Origin: Pseudomonas cuatrocienegasensis
GTDB lineage: Bacteria > Pseudomonadota > Gammaproteobacteria > Pseudomonadales > Pseudomonadaceae
Direction: 5' to 3'
Assembly (NCBI RefSeq): GCF_900110925.1
Contig: NZ_FOFP01000008.1
Span: forward strand, 142,211-206,210
DNA: 64,000 nucleotides
In this document: positions 18,301 through 28,442 of the stretch, in pieces
Numbering within the stretch: position 1 is the stretch's first letter
How the letters are laid out: each line of letters opens with the position of its first letter
Made by a program: the position numbers and the translations under genes
The notes under the pieces: model-generated
The model's database searches: none
What the model was told of the DNA's origin: nothing
What the model saw: the letters and a program-made list of their open reading frames with translations, nothing else

Positions 18301-19620
18301 CACCGCCTGGCCTATTACGATGCCCTTACCCATTTGCCCAACCGCACCCTGTTCCAGGACCGCCTGCACACGGCCTTGCAACTCGCTGAGCGGCACCACG
18401 AATGGGTGGTGCTGATGTTCCTCGACCTCGACCGCTTCAAGCCGATCAACGACTCCCTCGGCCATGCGGCCGGCGACCGCATGCTCAAGGACGTGGCGGT
18501 ACGCCTGGCGGCCTGCGTTGCCGAGGAGGACACGGTCGCGCGCATGGGCGGTGACGAGTTCACCTTGTTGCTGCAATCGCGCAGCACCCGCGAAGCCGCT
18601 TTGACGCGGGCCATCCATGTCGCTGAGCAGATTCTTAGCAGCCTGGCCCGCCCGTTCATCCTCGAGGGCCGCGAGTTCTTCGTCACCGCCAGTATCGGTA
18701 TTGCCCTGGCGCCCCAGGACGGCAACGAGCTGAGCCAACTGATGAAGAACGCCGACACCGCCATGTACCACGCCAAGGAACGCGGCAAGAACAACTTCCA
18801 GTTCTACCAGGCGGACATGAACGCCAGCGCCCTGGAACGCCTGGAGCTGGAAAGCGATCTGCGCCATGCCCTCGAGCAGGGCGAGTTCGTGCTGCACTAT
18901 CAGCCGCAATTCTCCGGCGACGGCAAGCGCCTGACCGGTGTCGAGGCCTTGTTGCGCTGGCAGCACCCCTACCGCGGCCTGGTCTCGCCTGAAGCATTTA
19001 TCCCGGTACTCGAAGAGCTCGGCCTGGTCGTTGAAGTCGGTCACTGGGTATTGCGTGAGGCCTGCCAGCAACTGGCTGACTGGCTGGAGGACGGCGTGCG
19101 TGTGCCGAAGATTTCGGTCAACCTCTCGGCCCGCCAGTTCGCCGAAGGCGATCTCGCAGAACGTATTGCCAGCATCATTCGACAGACCCGAATCGACCCG
19201 GCAGGCCTCGAACTGGAGCTGACCGAAAGCATTCTCATGCAAGATGTCGCCAGCGCCCTGAACATGCTCAATGGCTTCAAGGACCTGGGGCTGTGCCTGG
19301 CCATCGACGACTTCGGCACCGGCTACTCTTCGCTCAACTACCTCAAACAGTTCCCCATCGACGTACTGAAGATCGACCGCAGCTTCGTCGATGGCCTGCC
19401 CCACGGCGAACAAGATGGCCAGATCGCCCGCGCGATCATCGCCATGGCCCATAGCCTGAACCTTTCGGTTATCGCCGAAGGTGTGGAAACCCAGGCACAA
19501 CTGGACTTCCTGCGCGAACACGGCTGCGACGAGGTACAGGGCTTCCTGCTCGGGCGGCCGATGCCTGCTCACCAGTTCGCCGCTCAGTTCAGTGGCGCCG
19601 CGCTGTTCATGCTCAGCTGA
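15367..19620 (+). CDS. morA: MorA, membrane GGDEF/EAL sensor protein
   Basis: 1417 aa from GTG 15367, matching the ~1415 aa of P. aeruginosa MorA (PA4601), also upstream of glyA. TM helices at ~27-44 and ~272-291 enclose a periplasmic sensor of about 225 residues. At least four PAS/PAC modules follow (~310-990), then GGDEF with GGDEF at 1061-1065 and an EAL domain starting with EALLRW at 1193. Catalytic EAL features [17 protein letters not shown] and IAEGVET are present, so phosphodiesterase activity is likely; both cyclase and PDE activity are reported for the family. The position of the inhibitory RxxD reads AEED, so product inhibition of the cyclase is probably lost. MorA controls flagellar timing and biofilm in pseudomonads. 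Confidence 0.93.
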   Translation: MPSTTQSAPIQESNRARPGLLRGSYKGALVVLVLGMLALLLWQMQAQVTQQEDNQRQLSLDFSRQLASQLNLLMALKASLARTVLEAEAPKPLTGEAATRLVKRLRSVYPTLDSLVWVGPRGGALADTLTQAEDARYIAALYQRSGDEPFHYAFSANDKGRLYVLLHASGTAPAAYWLLRLDAQSLRQWLSEHYSGAQPWLLEDRFSQRVVSRPRNGEGVGAPSLSSVFAPLTAQDSAETIQVLPLQGSDWQLRALFNERKVRAQILPELAGEFLLVILSTVLTLLALYCLLREQRALHALNAASRHSLLQAASALGVIEECVLVTDTRGQLSYLNPQAEALFGLRNQNLQSWHLLQLLPRLDPLLLHTATLRGGGESDLVEIRQDGQPRLFDITRSDLGDTQRLGFVWVLRDVTEAQHATQVLKEARRRYQNIFEDTGIALCVLDLCSLHQYLQEQDIYDSRDLGQWLQTHPNGQDELVQRMVFTEANQMALRLLGVHDAEQVKRYLLRAGSLRSNGFRAQVLNALLEGNSQIELETRISNAHGQERHLWLVMRLPESAHDLRAVTLSLSDITSRKRIELSLTERERFWAEVVRAVPDTLYVHDISGQRVLFSNHHLGLQLGYSSTELKQMGNSFWEKLLHPDDSDYYWRIRNLQKVVGNGTLLESVLRWRHRNGEWRWFSIREQALSRDANGRVERLIGVAKDITEQIERSESLRDSEQRYRLLAESTSDVIFSTDPELRLNYVSPSVESALGYTPEWVLINGFAGMASNPAQLTGLYALLERIRHALGNPAQMRALREGLEPQLFVFDCMRGDDRKIPVDLRLIPMWDDIGRFEGLLGVGRDISQQRRAEKELRMAATVFEHSTAAILVTDPAGYIVQVNEAFSRVSGYSAAEVLDQRPGLLTADRQQATHLKFIVGQLNQSGSWEGEVWLKRRSGENFPAWVGITAVQDEEGDLVSYVCFFSDISERKASEQRIHRLAYYDALTHLPNRTLFQDRLHTALQLAERHHEWVVLMFLDLDRFKPINDSLGHAAGDRMLKDVAVRLAACVAEEDTVARMGGDEFTLLLQSRSTREAALTRAIHVAEQILSSLARPFILEGREFFVTASIGIALAPQDGNELSQLMKNADTAMYHAKERGKNNFQFYQADMNASALERLELESDLRHALEQGEFVLHYQPQFSGDGKRLTGVEALLRWQHPYRGLVSPEAFIPVLEELGLVVEVGHWVLREACQQLADWLEDGVRVPKISVNLSARQFAEGDLAERIASIIRQTRIDPAGLELELTESILMQDVASALNMLNGFKDLGLCLAIDDFGTGYSSLNYLKQFPIDVLKIDRSFVDGLPHGEQDGQIARAIIAMAHSLNLSVIAEGVETQAQLDFLREHGCDEVQGFLLGRPMPAHQFAAQFSGAALFMLS

Positions 19621-19729
19621 AGCCCGCTCGTGCAGCGCATGATCAACCTTCATATGCCTGTCGCCGCGGGATGCGTTAGAATTCGCACCCTCTTTCTACT
19701 GCCCAGCTGCTTTTTCTCAGGGGAATGCC

Positions 19730-20986
<1,257 letters not shown>

Positions 20987-20988
20987 AA

Positions 20989-21051
20989 CTAGGGGTCTGC
21001 TCCCGTTTCGTCGCGAGCCAAGTTGCCGCGAGCGAAACGGGAACAGACCCT
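20989..21051 (+). repeat. CTAGG palindromic element, copy 2 (compact)
   Basis: Starts CTAGGGGTCTGCTCCCGTTT and ends CGAAACGGGAACAGACCC. The outer ~22 bases on each side are inverted repeats with one or two differences, around a short centre with AGTTGCCGCG. It is directly downstream of glyA. Related copies at 4021-4079 and 24871-24959. Confidence 0.7.
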
Positions 21052-21061
21052 GAACCAGCGT

Positions 21062-21099
21062 CCATGAAAAAGCCCGCCAATCGGCGGGCTTTTTCATGG
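21062..21099. terminator. Bidirectional terminator between glyA and the DUF3015 gene
   Basis: Perfect inverted repeat CCATGAAAAAGCCCGCC-AATC-GGCGGGCTTTTTCATGG. Both directions end in a T-run, serving the convergent glyA (+) and DUF3015 (-) genes. Confidence 0.9.
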
Positions 21100-21111
21100 A
21101 GTCGGCGTTTA

Positions 21112-21618
21112 TCAGGCCGATGTTTTAGCGTAGCGCGCCAGTTGGGTATCGCGCTCCATCACTGCCAGGGTCGCAGCGAGCACCTGCTCACCGGTCGCGT
21201 CGGCCGAGGCGAAGATGGTGCTGAAGTTGGCGTGGGTCACTTTGGCAAAGTGCTCACGATCCGCCTGCTCTACACCCAGCAGGGTGGCGTAGGCATCGAG
21301 GGCTTCGCCCTGGCCCTGGGCCATGTCTTCGGCGATCGAATCGAGCATGCCGTTCATTGCCAGCAGCGAGCGGCCGTTGTAACCCAGCGAACCGCTGGTG
21401 TCGCAGCCGTTGGTGCCCGAGGTCATGCCGAAAGTGGCATTGCCGGAGGTGCCATTGGTCGTGGTAGCCAGAAAGTGGGGAGCGATACCGCGCTGCCCTT
21501 CGAACAGCATGTTGCCCCAACCGCAGCCATTACCGCCGGGCGCGTCTGCATGGGCTGCCACGCTGGCAGCACTCAACAAACCGAAGATCAGACCTTTGCT
21601 CAGTAGACGAGTATCCAT
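21112..21618 (-). CDS. DUF3015 secreted protein
   Basis: 168 aa from ATG 21618 (GGAG 8 bases before); an ATG five codons upstream is less well spaced. Signal peptide LLSKGLIFGLLSAASVAAHA, then mature residues opening DAPGGNGCGWGNMLFEGQRG, the DUF3015 signature. Two further Cys-Gly/Thr-rich stretches (GTSGNATFGMTSGTNGCDTS) suggest a disulfide-bonded periplasmic or surface protein. Function unknown in the family. Divergent from the PilZ gene, with about 209 bases between the starts. Confidence 0.8.
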   Translation of the reverse strand: MDTRLLSKGLIFGLLSAASVAAHADAPGGNGCGWGNMLFEGQRGIAPHFLATTTNGTSGNATFGMTSGTNGCDTSGSLGYNGRSLLAMNGMLDSIAEDMAQGQGEALDAYATLLGVEQADREHFAKVTHANFSTIFASADATGEQVLAATLAVMERDTQLARYAKTSA

Positions 21619-21827
21619 TCTGTCGCTCCACAAATTATTTGTAATAAAACTGCCATTGGAGCTTTAGCGAGACTGACCGGCCTGTCAAACGCTAATGTGC
21701 ACAAAGGGCGCTGGCGCACGCTTTTGCAGCGCACCAACCGACGCCCGGTCATGCCGAACCCTTGATGCAAAGCACGTTGCCCGGTTGCGGCCTTGCTATA
21801 GTGAGTAAAACACCAAGGAGTTGTCGC

Positions 21828-22202
21828 ATGAGCGAAACCGCACACGAACGCCGGCGCTTCCAGCGCATCGCGTTCGACGCCCCCACTGCCCTCACCCAAG
21901 GGGATCTGCATTGGCAGGTCCAACTGATCGACCTGTCACTCAAGGGGCTACTGGTGCAACGCCCTGCTGACTGGAGCGGTGACACCCAACAAGCCTTCGA
22001 GGCTCAGGTCGAACTGGGGCCCGACACCCGCGTACGCATGGAGGTGGAGCTGACCCGCGTGCAGGATGACCAGCTGGGCTTTATCTGCCGACACATCGAC
22101 CTCGACTCGATCAGCCACCTGCGCCGTCTCGTCGAACTCAACCTGGGCGATGAAGACCTGCTTGAACGCGAACTGGCTGCTCTGGGTGAAGCGGCAGCCT
22201 GA
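21828..22202 (+). CDS. mapZ: MapZ-like single PilZ-domain c-di-GMP receptor
   Basis: 124 aa from ATG 21828 behind AAGGAG. Nearly the whole protein is one PilZ domain: the RxxxR element (ERRRFQRI, residues 7-14) and DLSLKGL (DxSxxG) bind c-di-GMP. Length and position next to radA correspond to P. aeruginosa PA4608 (MapZ), which with c-di-GMP inhibits the chemotaxis methyltransferase CheR1. The CheR link here is inference by synteny. It lies 2.2 kb from morA. Confidence 0.87.
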   Translation: MSETAHERRRFQRIAFDAPTALTQGDLHWQVQLIDLSLKGLLVQRPADWSGDTQQAFEAQVELGPDTRVRMEVELTRVQDDQLGFICRHIDLDSISHLRRLVELNLGDEDLLERELAALGEAAA

Positions 22203-22213
22203 GCTCAGCGGTT

Positions 22214-22253
22214 AGCAAGAGACCGGAGCCCGGCAAAACCGGGCACCTCTTGC
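22214..22253. terminator. Hairpin after mapZ, possible terminator
   Basis: GCAAGAG..CCCGG-CAAAA-CCGGG..CTCTTGC forms an interrupted stem just after the mapZ stop. No clear T-tract follows, so termination may be weak or Rho-assisted. Confidence 0.45.
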
Positions 22254-22269
22254 CATATACAGACTGCAA

Positions 22270-22413
22270 TTAGAGCGCACAGCAGACTGCATCGGCATCC
22301 TGACGCCGTTGACGGCGCGCCTGCATACGCTGACGCTCCTGGCAGATCTTGTGTTCACGCCGTACCGGCTCGATGTGAAAGGCTTTGGCGACGATATCGA
22401 AGAACAGGGTCAT
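22270..22413 (-). CDS. Small basic protein, 47 aa, unknown function
   Basis: The ATG at 22413 has a strong, well-placed GAGGAG, which argues for translation. The product starts MTLFFDIVAKAFHIEPVRRE and ends QRRQDADAVCCAL, with many Arg/Gln and a Cys-Cys near the end. The hydrophobic start and Arg-rich middle would suit a membrane-associated or RNA-binding microprotein, but no family was recognised. The rest of the mapZ-radA interval (22203-22552) shows only the hairpin at 22214. Confidence 0.5.
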   Translation of the reverse strand: MTLFFDIVAKAFHIEPVRREHKICQERQRMQARRQRRQDADAVCCAL

Positions 22414-22552
22414 GACGGTGACTCCTCTGTGGGTACACCTGCATGCTGCGCGCCCTGTCTCCACTATCCGTTGACCGGGGTCAATTTCTTCCTACCGCCC
22501 TCAGCGGCAGAACGCCGCAGCCCTGAGCAACGGGCGCCAACCGAGCCGAGCC

Positions 22553-23917
22553 CTACTCGAACAACGCATCCAGTGCCTGCTCCAGACGGGTCACGGCAAT
22601 CACCTGCAATCCTGGTGGCGCTTCCTTGGGCGCATTGCCCTTGGGCACGATGGCGCGCTTGAAGCCGTGCTTGGCCGCCTCCTTGAGACGCTCCTGACCG
22701 CTCGGCACCGGACGGATTTCGCCAGACAGCCCCACCTCACCGAATACCAGCAGGTCATGGGGCAAGGGTTTGTTGCGCAGGCTGGAAATCACTGCAGCCA
22801 TCAACGCCAGGTCGGATGCCGTCTCCAGCACCTTGACCCCGCCGACTACGTTGAGAAATACGTCCTGGTCATAGGTCGGAATGCCGCCGTGGCGGTGCAG
22901 CACCGCCAGCAACATCGCCAGGCGGTTCTGATCAAGCCCTAAGGTTACCCGGCGCGGGTTGGCCATATGACTGGTGTCGACCAGTGCCTGCACCTCGACC
23001 AGCATCGGTCGGGTGCCTTCCCAGGTGGCCATGACAATGCTGCCAGGCACCTCTTCCTGGGCGCGGGTAAGAAAGATCGCCGAGGGGTTGGTGACCTCCT
23101 TGAGGCCCTTGTCGGTCATGCCGAACACGCCCAGTTCGTTGATCGCGCCGAAGCGGTTCTTCACCGCGCGCAGCAGGCGCAGGCGGCCATCGGCCTCGCC
23201 CTCGAAATACAGCACGGTATCGACCATGTGCTCAAGCACCCGCGGCCCGGCCAGGGCGCCTTCCTTGGTGACGTGGCCGACGAGGAAGATCGCCGTACCG
23301 CTCTGCTTGGCAAAACGCACCAGCAACGCCGCGCTTTCACGCACCTGGGCAACGCCGCCGGGGGCCGATTGCAGTTGCTCGGTGAAGATGGTCTGGATCG
23401 AGTCGATGACCATCACCTTGGGTTTTTCCAGGCGCGCCGTGGCGATGATCGCCTCGATGCAGGTCTCGGTCATCACCTTGAGCTTGTCTTCCGGCAAGCC
23501 CAGGCGGCGGGCGCGCATGGCCACCTGCTGCTGGGATTCCTCACCGGTGACATAGAGCGCCGGGAAACGCTGGGCGATATTGCACAGGGTCTGTAGCAGG
23601 ATGGTCGACTTGCCGATCCCCGGATCACCGCCAATCAGCACCACCGAGCCATCCACCAGGCCACCGCCGAGCACTCGGTCCAGCTCGCCGGAAGCGGTGG
23701 AGAAACGCGGCATTTCCTCGACGCTGACCTCGGCCAGGGTTTTCAACTGGGCCTGCTGCCCCGCCCAACCGGTACGCCCACTGGGCGTCGCCGCATTGGC
23801 CTCGAGTACGGTTTCCACCAGGGTGTTCCAGGCCCCACACTCGCCGCATTGCCCCGCCCACTTCGGGAAGGTGGCGCCGCACTCGGTGCAGCCGTACATG
23901 CGTTTGGCCTTGGCCAT
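22553..23917 (-). CDS. radA: RadA/Sms DNA repair ATPase
   Basis: 454 aa. An N-terminal C4 zinc finger (Cys10, Cys13, Cys24, Cys27) is followed by a RecA-like core with Walker A GGDPGIGKST (96-105). The RadA-specific KNRFG motif (VKNRFGAINELGVFGM) is next, and a Lon-protease-like C-terminal domain (QVFLNVVGGVKVLETASDLA region) completes it. RadA promotes branch migration and processing of recombination intermediates with RecA. Minus strand, independent of the convergent mapZ unit. Confidence 0.96.
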   Translation of the reverse strand: MAKAKRMYGCTECGATFPKWAGQCGECGAWNTLVETVLEANAATPSGRTGWAGQQAQLKTLAEVSVEEMPRFSTASGELDRVLGGGLVDGSVVLIGGDPGIGKSTILLQTLCNIAQRFPALYVTGEESQQQVAMRARRLGLPEDKLKVMTETCIEAIIATARLEKPKVMVIDSIQTIFTEQLQSAPGGVAQVRESAALLVRFAKQSGTAIFLVGHVTKEGALAGPRVLEHMVDTVLYFEGEADGRLRLLRAVKNRFGAINELGVFGMTDKGLKEVTNPSAIFLTRAQEEVPGSIVMATWEGTRPMLVEVQALVDTSHMANPRRVTLGLDQNRLAMLLAVLHRHGGIPTYDQDVFLNVVGGVKVLETASDLALMAAVISSLRNKPLPHDLLVFGEVGLSGEIRPVPSGQERLKEAAKHGFKRAIVPKGNAPKEAPPGLQVIAVTRLEQALDALFE

Positions 23918-23977
23918 GGAACTCTCCGTCGCGGTAAAAGGCGATAATACCGCCCTACTCCGCCCGAGTCCCCCGCC

Positions 23978-24469
23978 ATGCAGATCGAACTGCTACCTGC
24001 CGAAATCGAACAGCTGCCGCTGATCCGTAACCTCTATCAGTTCTATGCCTATGAAAGTTCGGACTGGGAGCAGGAGGATGTCGAGCTCGATGGGCGCTTT
24101 TACGTCAATGACGAACACCTGCTGCGCTATTGGCAGGAGCCGAACTGGAGCGCACAGCTGATTCTGATCGACGGCTTTATCGCCGGCTTTCTGCTGCTGG
24201 AATGCTGCGACGAAACCGGCCGGCAGATCATGGAGTTCGCCGATCTATTTATCCTGCGCAAATACCGCCGCCTCGGCATCGGCCGGGCATTGGCGGTGCA
24301 GACGTTAGGCGATGGTCGCGCCTGGCTGCTCAACGTCTATCGCCAGGACACCGTGGCACTCGCGTTTTGCCACCAGGTGATGGCCGACCTGGGCCACAGC
24401 GGTGCCCCGCGACAAGCCTGCGATGACAGCGACCTGCTGAGCTACCGGATCATGCCTGCGCGGCATTGA
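23978..24469 (+). CDS. GNAT-family N-acetyltransferase
   Basis: 163 aa. The acetyl-CoA-binding motif A is seen as LFILRKYRRLGIGRALAVQ (R-x-x-G-x-G, residues ~90-108), with the preceding strand IMEFADLF. The substrate (protein, antibiotic or small amine) cannot be told. Divergent from radA with 60 bases between starts; convergent with the YdcH-like gene, only 2 bases apart. Confidence 0.85.
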   Translation: MQIELLPAEIEQLPLIRNLYQFYAYESSDWEQEDVELDGRFYVNDEHLLRYWQEPNWSAQLILIDGFIAGFLLLECCDETGRQIMEFADLFILRKYRRLGIGRALAVQTLGDGRAWLLNVYRQDTVALAFCHQVMADLGHSGAPRQACDDSDLLSYRIMPARH

Positions 24470-24471
24470 GC

Positions 24472-24750
24472 TCAGCTCTTGCAGCCATTGCCACAGCCAC
24501 AACACTGCCCGGCAGCACGCTTGAGCCGGCGCGCCAGGTCATCCTTGAGCGCAACCCGGCTGAGTTTGAGGCTGGCGAGGGTCACATCATCCAGCCGTTC
24601 GATACCGTCCTCGACCCGGCAGATGCGCTTGTCCAAGGCCTCATAGGCCTCGGCCTGGCGAGCAAACTCGGCGTCGTCCTGGCGCAGGCGATGCAGTGCG
24701 TCGCGCTGATCGGAAAAGTCATGAACCAGGGAATGATGGTCAACGTGCAT
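24472..24750 (-). CDS. YdcH-like (DUF465) small protein with Cys-rich tail
   Basis: 92 aa from ATG 24750 (GAGG upstream). The first ~75 residues match the YdcH/DUF465 helical hairpin (HSLVHDFSDQRDALHRLR, ARQAEAYEALDKRICRVEDG, LKLSRVALKDDLARRLKR). The end, AAGQCCGCGNGCKS, carries four Cys in ten residues, an addition not typical of DUF465, which could bind a metal. The cellular role of the family is unknown. Confidence 0.75.
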   Translation of the reverse strand: MHVDHHSLVHDFSDQRDALHRLRQDDAEFARQAEAYEALDKRICRVEDGIERLDDVTLASLKLSRVALKDDLARRLKRAAGQCCGCGNGCKS

Positions 24751-24870
24751 GATCAAACGCCTCACTGTGAATGAAGCACAAGCCTAACGAGCGCTATCGC
24801 CAGGCACTTGATCGAGATCAATGGCAATGCTGTGCCAAGGTCTGTGGCCCATCTGTAATCCCCTGCAGAC

Positions 24871-24959
24871 CTAGGCTGTGTTGCCGTTTCGTTCGTGGCC
24901 GCGCTGGCGCGAGATTTTTCACGGCAACGCAGCGTGCGACGAAACGAGAACAGTCCCCA
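24871..24959 (+). repeat. CTAGG palindromic element, copy 3 (long form)
   Basis: About 89 bases: CTAGGCTGTGTTGCCGTTTC at the left, a GC-rich centre with GCGAGATTTTTC, and ACGAAACGAGAACAGTCCCC at the right. The ends are imperfect inverted repeats. The right half read backwards aligns with copy 1 over about 50 bases (CTGCGTTGCCGYG..AAAATC). It lies in the 288-base gap between the YdcH-like gene and the EAL gene; no gene is present there. Confidence 0.65.
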
Positions 24960-25038
24960 GCAACGACCTGCTATCTTCACGGTAATGGCGAACTCATAGC
25001 CTTTTCCTTTTTTGCGCGTACACGAGACGACCACACCC

Positions 25039-25782
25039 ATGACGACATCAACCGGATGCTCAGCCTGCCGCGATGGCAAAGCCCTGGATTTCCCCATCAG
25101 CGTTGCCTTCCAGCCTATCGTCGATATGCGCACACGCAGCGTATTCGCTCATGAGTCGCTGGTGCGCGGCCCCGAGGGTCAGTCAGCAGCCAGCGTGCTG
25201 AGCCAGGTGAACGCCGCCAACCTTTATCCGTTCGACCAGATGTGCCGGATCAAAGCGTTGGAATGGGCTTCGCGGTTGCAGATTCCCGCCATGCTCTCGA
25301 TCAACTTCATGCCCAACGCGGTGTACAAACCGGAAACCTGCATCCGTGCCACTCTGGATGCGGCAGAGCGCTACGCCTTCCCGCTCGATCGCATCATCTT
25401 CGAAGTCACCGAACAGGAGCAGGTGCTCGACATCGACCACCTCACCAGCATCCTGCGCGCGTACCGCAAGCAGGGCTTCATGACCGCCATTGATGACTTT
25501 GGCGCCGGCTATGCCGGGCTCAACCTGCTGGCCGACTTCCAGCCGGACCTGATCAAGCTGGATATGGGACTGATCCGCGGCATCGATCAGGACAGCGTGC
25601 GCCAGGTGCTGGTCGAGGGCACCGTAAAGATATGCCGCACGCTGGGCATCGAGATCATCGCCGAAGGCATTGAAACCCTCGGCGAGCTGCAGGCTCTACA
25701 GAGTCTGGGCATTGATCTATTTCAGGGCTACCTGCTGGCACGCCCCGGCTTCGAGTCGCTGCCAGACATCGCTTACCCCTGA
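25039..25782 (+). CDS. Stand-alone EAL-domain protein (putative c-di-GMP phosphodiesterase)
   Basis: 247 aa from ATG 25039 (a TTG nine codons earlier is possible). It consists of just an EAL domain with a short N-terminus containing a Cys pair (GCSAC, residues 6-10). The signature EAL is ESL here (HESLVRG, Glu39). Other catalytic positions look intact: NFMPNAV (Asn), [26 protein letters not shown] and IAEGIET, so hydrolysis of c-di-GMP is plausible. No sensor or membrane segment is present. Single gene. Confidence 0.82.
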   Translation: MTTSTGCSACRDGKALDFPISVAFQPIVDMRTRSVFAHESLVRGPEGQSAASVLSQVNAANLYPFDQMCRIKALEWASRLQIPAMLSINFMPNAVYKPETCIRATLDAAERYAFPLDRIIFEVTEQEQVLDIDHLTSILRAYRKQGFMTAIDDFGAGYAGLNLLADFQPDLIKLDMGLIRGIDQDSVRQVLVEGTVKICRTLGIEIIAEGIETLGELQALQSLGIDLFQGYLLARPGFESLPDIAYP

Positions 25783-25850
25783 AACGCCCCACTGGCAAGC
25801 CGCCAGGGCTGCAGTACACTGCGTGTATAAATATCGAACAGGGAGCATCC

Positions 25851-26267
25851 ATGAGCATCATCAGTGAATTCAAGGCCTTCGCGGTCAAGGGCAATGTCGT
25901 CGACATGGCTGTCGGCATCATCATCGGTGCGGCGTTCGGCAAGATTGTCTCCTCCTTCGTTGGCGACGTGGTGATGCCACCGCTCGGTCTACTGATCGGC
26001 GGCGTCGACTTCTCGGATCTGGCCATCGTGCTCAAGGCCGCTGTCGGCGATGCGCCCGCCGTGACGCTGGCTTACGGCAAGTTCATCCAGACGATCATCG
26101 ATTTCACCATCGTCGCCTTCGCCATCTTCATGGGCGTCAAGGCGATCAATCGGCTCAAACGTGAAGAGGCCGTGGCGCCCTCGGCACCGCCGGTGCCCAG
26201 CGCGCAGGAAACCCTGCTGAGCGAAATCCGCGACCTGCTCAAAGCGCAGCAACAGAACAAGCCGTAA
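25851..26267 (+). CDS. mscL: Large-conductance mechanosensitive channel MscL
   Basis: 138 aa. N-terminal amphipathic helix ([20 protein letters not shown]), pore helix TM1 ([24 protein letters not shown]), a periplasmic loop, TM2 ([19 protein letters not shown]) and the cytoplasmic bundle helix ([14 protein letters not shown]). Homopentamer opening at near-lytic membrane tension to save cells from osmotic downshock. GGGAG precedes the ATG; its own terminator follows. Confidence 0.97.
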   Translation: MSIISEFKAFAVKGNVVDMAVGIIIGAAFGKIVSSFVGDVVMPPLGLLIGGVDFSDLAIVLKAAVGDAPAVTLAYGKFIQTIIDFTIVAFAIFMGVKAINRLKREEAVAPSAPPVPSAQETLLSEIRDLLKAQQQNKP

Positions 26268-26283
26268 GCAACACGTTAACGAA

Positions 26284-26313
26284 ACAGGGCGCCCAAAGGT
26301 GCCCTGTTTTTTA
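26284..26313 (+). terminator. Terminator of mscL
   Basis: CAGGGCGCC-CAAA-GGTGCCCTG stem followed by TTTTTTA. Confidence 0.88.
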
Positions 26314-26361
26314 TGGCTCAACGCATCACGCCGCCGGCTCCAGCAACAACCGCTTCGGCTA

Positions 26362-27138
26362 TCACCAGTAGGTTTCCACGGCGATCTGCCCCGGCCGACG
26401 GCTCAGACTCAACTGCATGCCACGCGCCTTGAGGCGCTGGCGGGTGTCCTCGATCATCTGCGGGTTACCGCAGATCATCAGCCGCGAGTGCTCAGGACTC
26501 AACGCCAGACCAGCGGCACGTTCCAGCTCGCCACTATCGAGCAGATCGGTGATGCGCGCATTCAAGCAACCGGGCGCAGGCTCGCGAGTGACCACCGGCA
26601 GGTAGATGAGTTTGTCAGCGAACTCAGCCAGGTGCTCTTGCTCAGCGAGGCTGCGGATCATCGGCTGGTACGCCAGTTCGGCGACCGTGCGCGCGCTGTA
26701 CACCAGGACGATGCGCTCGAAGCGCTGCCACACCTCAAAATCCTGCAGCAGCGAGAGAAACGGCGCCAGGCCGGTGCCGCTGGCCAGCAGCCACAAATCC
26801 CGGCCGTCGGCAAAACGCTCCAGAGTCAGATAGCCGAACGCCTGGCGGCCGACCCAGAGCCCATCGCCTGGGGCCAGCCGGCACAGTTCAGAGGTAAAGG
26901 CGCCATCTGGCACGACGATGGAAAAGAATTCCAGGTACTCATCATGGGGCGCCGAAACCATGGAATAGGGCCGCCAGATCCACTGTCCATCCGCTGCTTG
27001 CAGGCCGAGTTGGGCAAACTGGCCGGCGCGAAAGCGAAAGCCGGGCGCGCGCGTGGTGCGCAGGGTAAACAGGCTCGGCGTGAGTGGGGTGACCTCAAGC
27101 ACGGTCTGGCGAGTGGCACGCTCGTCGTGATCGCTCAT
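26362..27138 (-). CDS. fpr: Ferredoxin/flavodoxin-NADP+ reductase
   Basis: 258 aa from ATG 27138. FAD-binding RPYSMVSAP (R-x-Y-S, ~60-68) and NADP-binding LLASGTGLAPFLSLLQD are the classic FNR motifs. The C-terminal GQIAVETYW ends in an aromatic residue that stacks on FAD, as in bacterial subclass I FNRs. It moves electrons between NADPH and ferredoxin or flavodoxin, often under oxidative or iron stress. An upstream in-frame extension (to 27186) lacks homologous sequence. Divergent from rlmG. Confidence 0.92.
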   Translation of the reverse strand: MSDHDERATRQTVLEVTPLTPSLFTLRTTRAPGFRFRAGQFAQLGLQAADGQWIWRPYSMVSAPHDEYLEFFSIVVPDGAFTSELCRLAPGDGLWVGRQAFGYLTLERFADGRDLWLLASGTGLAPFLSLLQDFEVWQRFERIVLVYSARTVAELAYQPMIRSLAEQEHLAEFADKLIYLPVVTREPAPGCLNARITDLLDSGELERAAGLALSPEHSRLMICGNPQMIEDTRQRLKARGMQLSLSRRPGQIAVETYW

Positions 27139-27298
27139 GGCAGGCTCCGACAGGCTTAGAATGAACGTGCAGTGTGCCCCAGGCATGCCCGCGCAAACAC
27201 CGGCAAAGCGCAGGGTTGCTGTGTGCCGATAAGGGGTGCGCCGCGGGCAGACAACCCGGATAATTCGCCCCTACCCATTGTTCTGTTCGAGTCCACCG

Positions 27299-28423
27299 AT
27301 GCCCCTGCTCGCCACCCCGTTCGCCGAACTCGACCTGCTGCGTCAACCCGAACAGCAGGCCGAACCCCTGCAGGCCTTCGATGCAGCCGACGAATACCTG
27401 CTGGCGCACCTGCACGAACAGGACTTGGCCCCTGGTAGCCGCGTGCTGGTGCTCAACGATGGCTTCGGCGCCCTGGCCTGCTCCTTGTCCGGCCACTGCC
27501 AGGTCACCAGCAGCGGCGACTCCTACCTGGGCGCCCTGGCGTTGCAGCAGAACCTGGCGCGCAATGGCCTAGCGGCCGACGCGGTGACCTTTATCTCCGC
27601 CAGCGCAACCCCCCAGGGGCCGTTCGACTGGGTGCAGATCCGCGTGCCCAAGACCCTGGCGTTGCTGGAGGAACAATTGATCCGCCTGCATGGCCAGCTC
27701 GCGCCGAATGCCCGCATGGTGGCCGGTGCAATGATCAAGCACCTGCCGCGCGCCGCCGGCGACTTGCTGGAACGTTACATCGGCCCGGTACAGGCCTCCC
27801 TCGCGATGAAGAAAGCGCGGTTGCTGCAGGTTTCACCCGAATCCCGGCCAACCCCGACCTCGCCCTATCCCAGCCGTTATCGTCTGGACAAACCGGCCAT
27901 CGAGCTGCTCAACCACGCCAATGTGTTTTGCCGCGAGGGCCTGGATATCGGCACCCGCGCCTTCCTCCCGCACCTGCCGCGGCGTCTCGACGCTTGCCGG
28001 GTGGCCGACCTTGGCTGCGGCAATGGCGTGCTCGGCATCGCCTTCGCCCTGGCCAACCCGACAGCGGCGCTGACCCTGGTCGATGAATCGTTTATGGCCG
28101 TGCAGTCGGCCGAGGCCAACTGGCAGGCGGCGCTTGGGGAGCGAGCGGTGACGATTCGCGCCGGCGATGGCCTGGCGGCTCAGCCGGCCGACTCCCTCGA
28201 CCTGGTGCTGTGCAACCCGCCGTTCCACCAGCAACAGGTGGTCGGCGATTTCCTCGCCTGGCGCATGTTCCAGCAGGCACGCAATGCGCTGGTTCGCGGT
28301 GGCGAACTGTGGATCGTCGGCAACCGTCACCTCGGCTATCACGCAAAGCTCGGGAAGCTGTTCCGCGGCGTCGAGCAGGTCGCGGCAACGCCCAAGTTTG
28401 TCGTGCTCAAGGCCACCTGCTAA
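27299..28423 (+). CDS. rlmG: RlmG, 23S rRNA (guanine-1835 N2)-methyltransferase
   Basis: 374 aa, the family length. An N-terminal degenerate methyltransferase-like half (residues 1-~170) precedes the catalytic half, with the SAM-binding VADLGCGNGVLGIAFAL and catalytic LVLCNPPFH motifs characteristic of the RsmC/RlmG group. The start ATG 27299 was chosen because the conserved N-terminus (FAELDLLRQPE) begins there; the Shine-Dalgarno is weak. RlmG rather than RsmC is called from length and the KPAIELLNHANVFCREGLDIG linker. Confidence 0.85.
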   Translation: MPLLATPFAELDLLRQPEQQAEPLQAFDAADEYLLAHLHEQDLAPGSRVLVLNDGFGALACSLSGHCQVTSSGDSYLGALALQQNLARNGLAADAVTFISASATPQGPFDWVQIRVPKTLALLEEQLIRLHGQLAPNARMVAGAMIKHLPRAAGDLLERYIGPVQASLAMKKARLLQVSPESRPTPTSPYPSRYRLDKPAIELLNHANVFCREGLDIGTRAFLPHLPRRLDACRVADLGCGNGVLGIAFALANPTAALTLVDESFMAVQSAEANWQAALGERAVTIRAGDGLAAQPADSLDLVLCNPPFHQQQVVGDFLAWRMFQQARNALVRGGELWIVGNRHLGYHAKLGKLFRGVEQVAATPKFVVLKATC

Positions 28424-28442
28424 CGCCCGGTAGGCGACACCC

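Noticed and set aside
16903..19653. 916-codon open frame on the minus strand inside morA
   Set aside because: Antisense shadow caused by GC-rich codon bias; the plus strand encodes PAS, GGDEF and EAL domains throughout.
19621..19729. Glycine riboswitch ahead of glyA
   Set aside because: The leader is too short and lacks the conserved glycine-aptamer cores.
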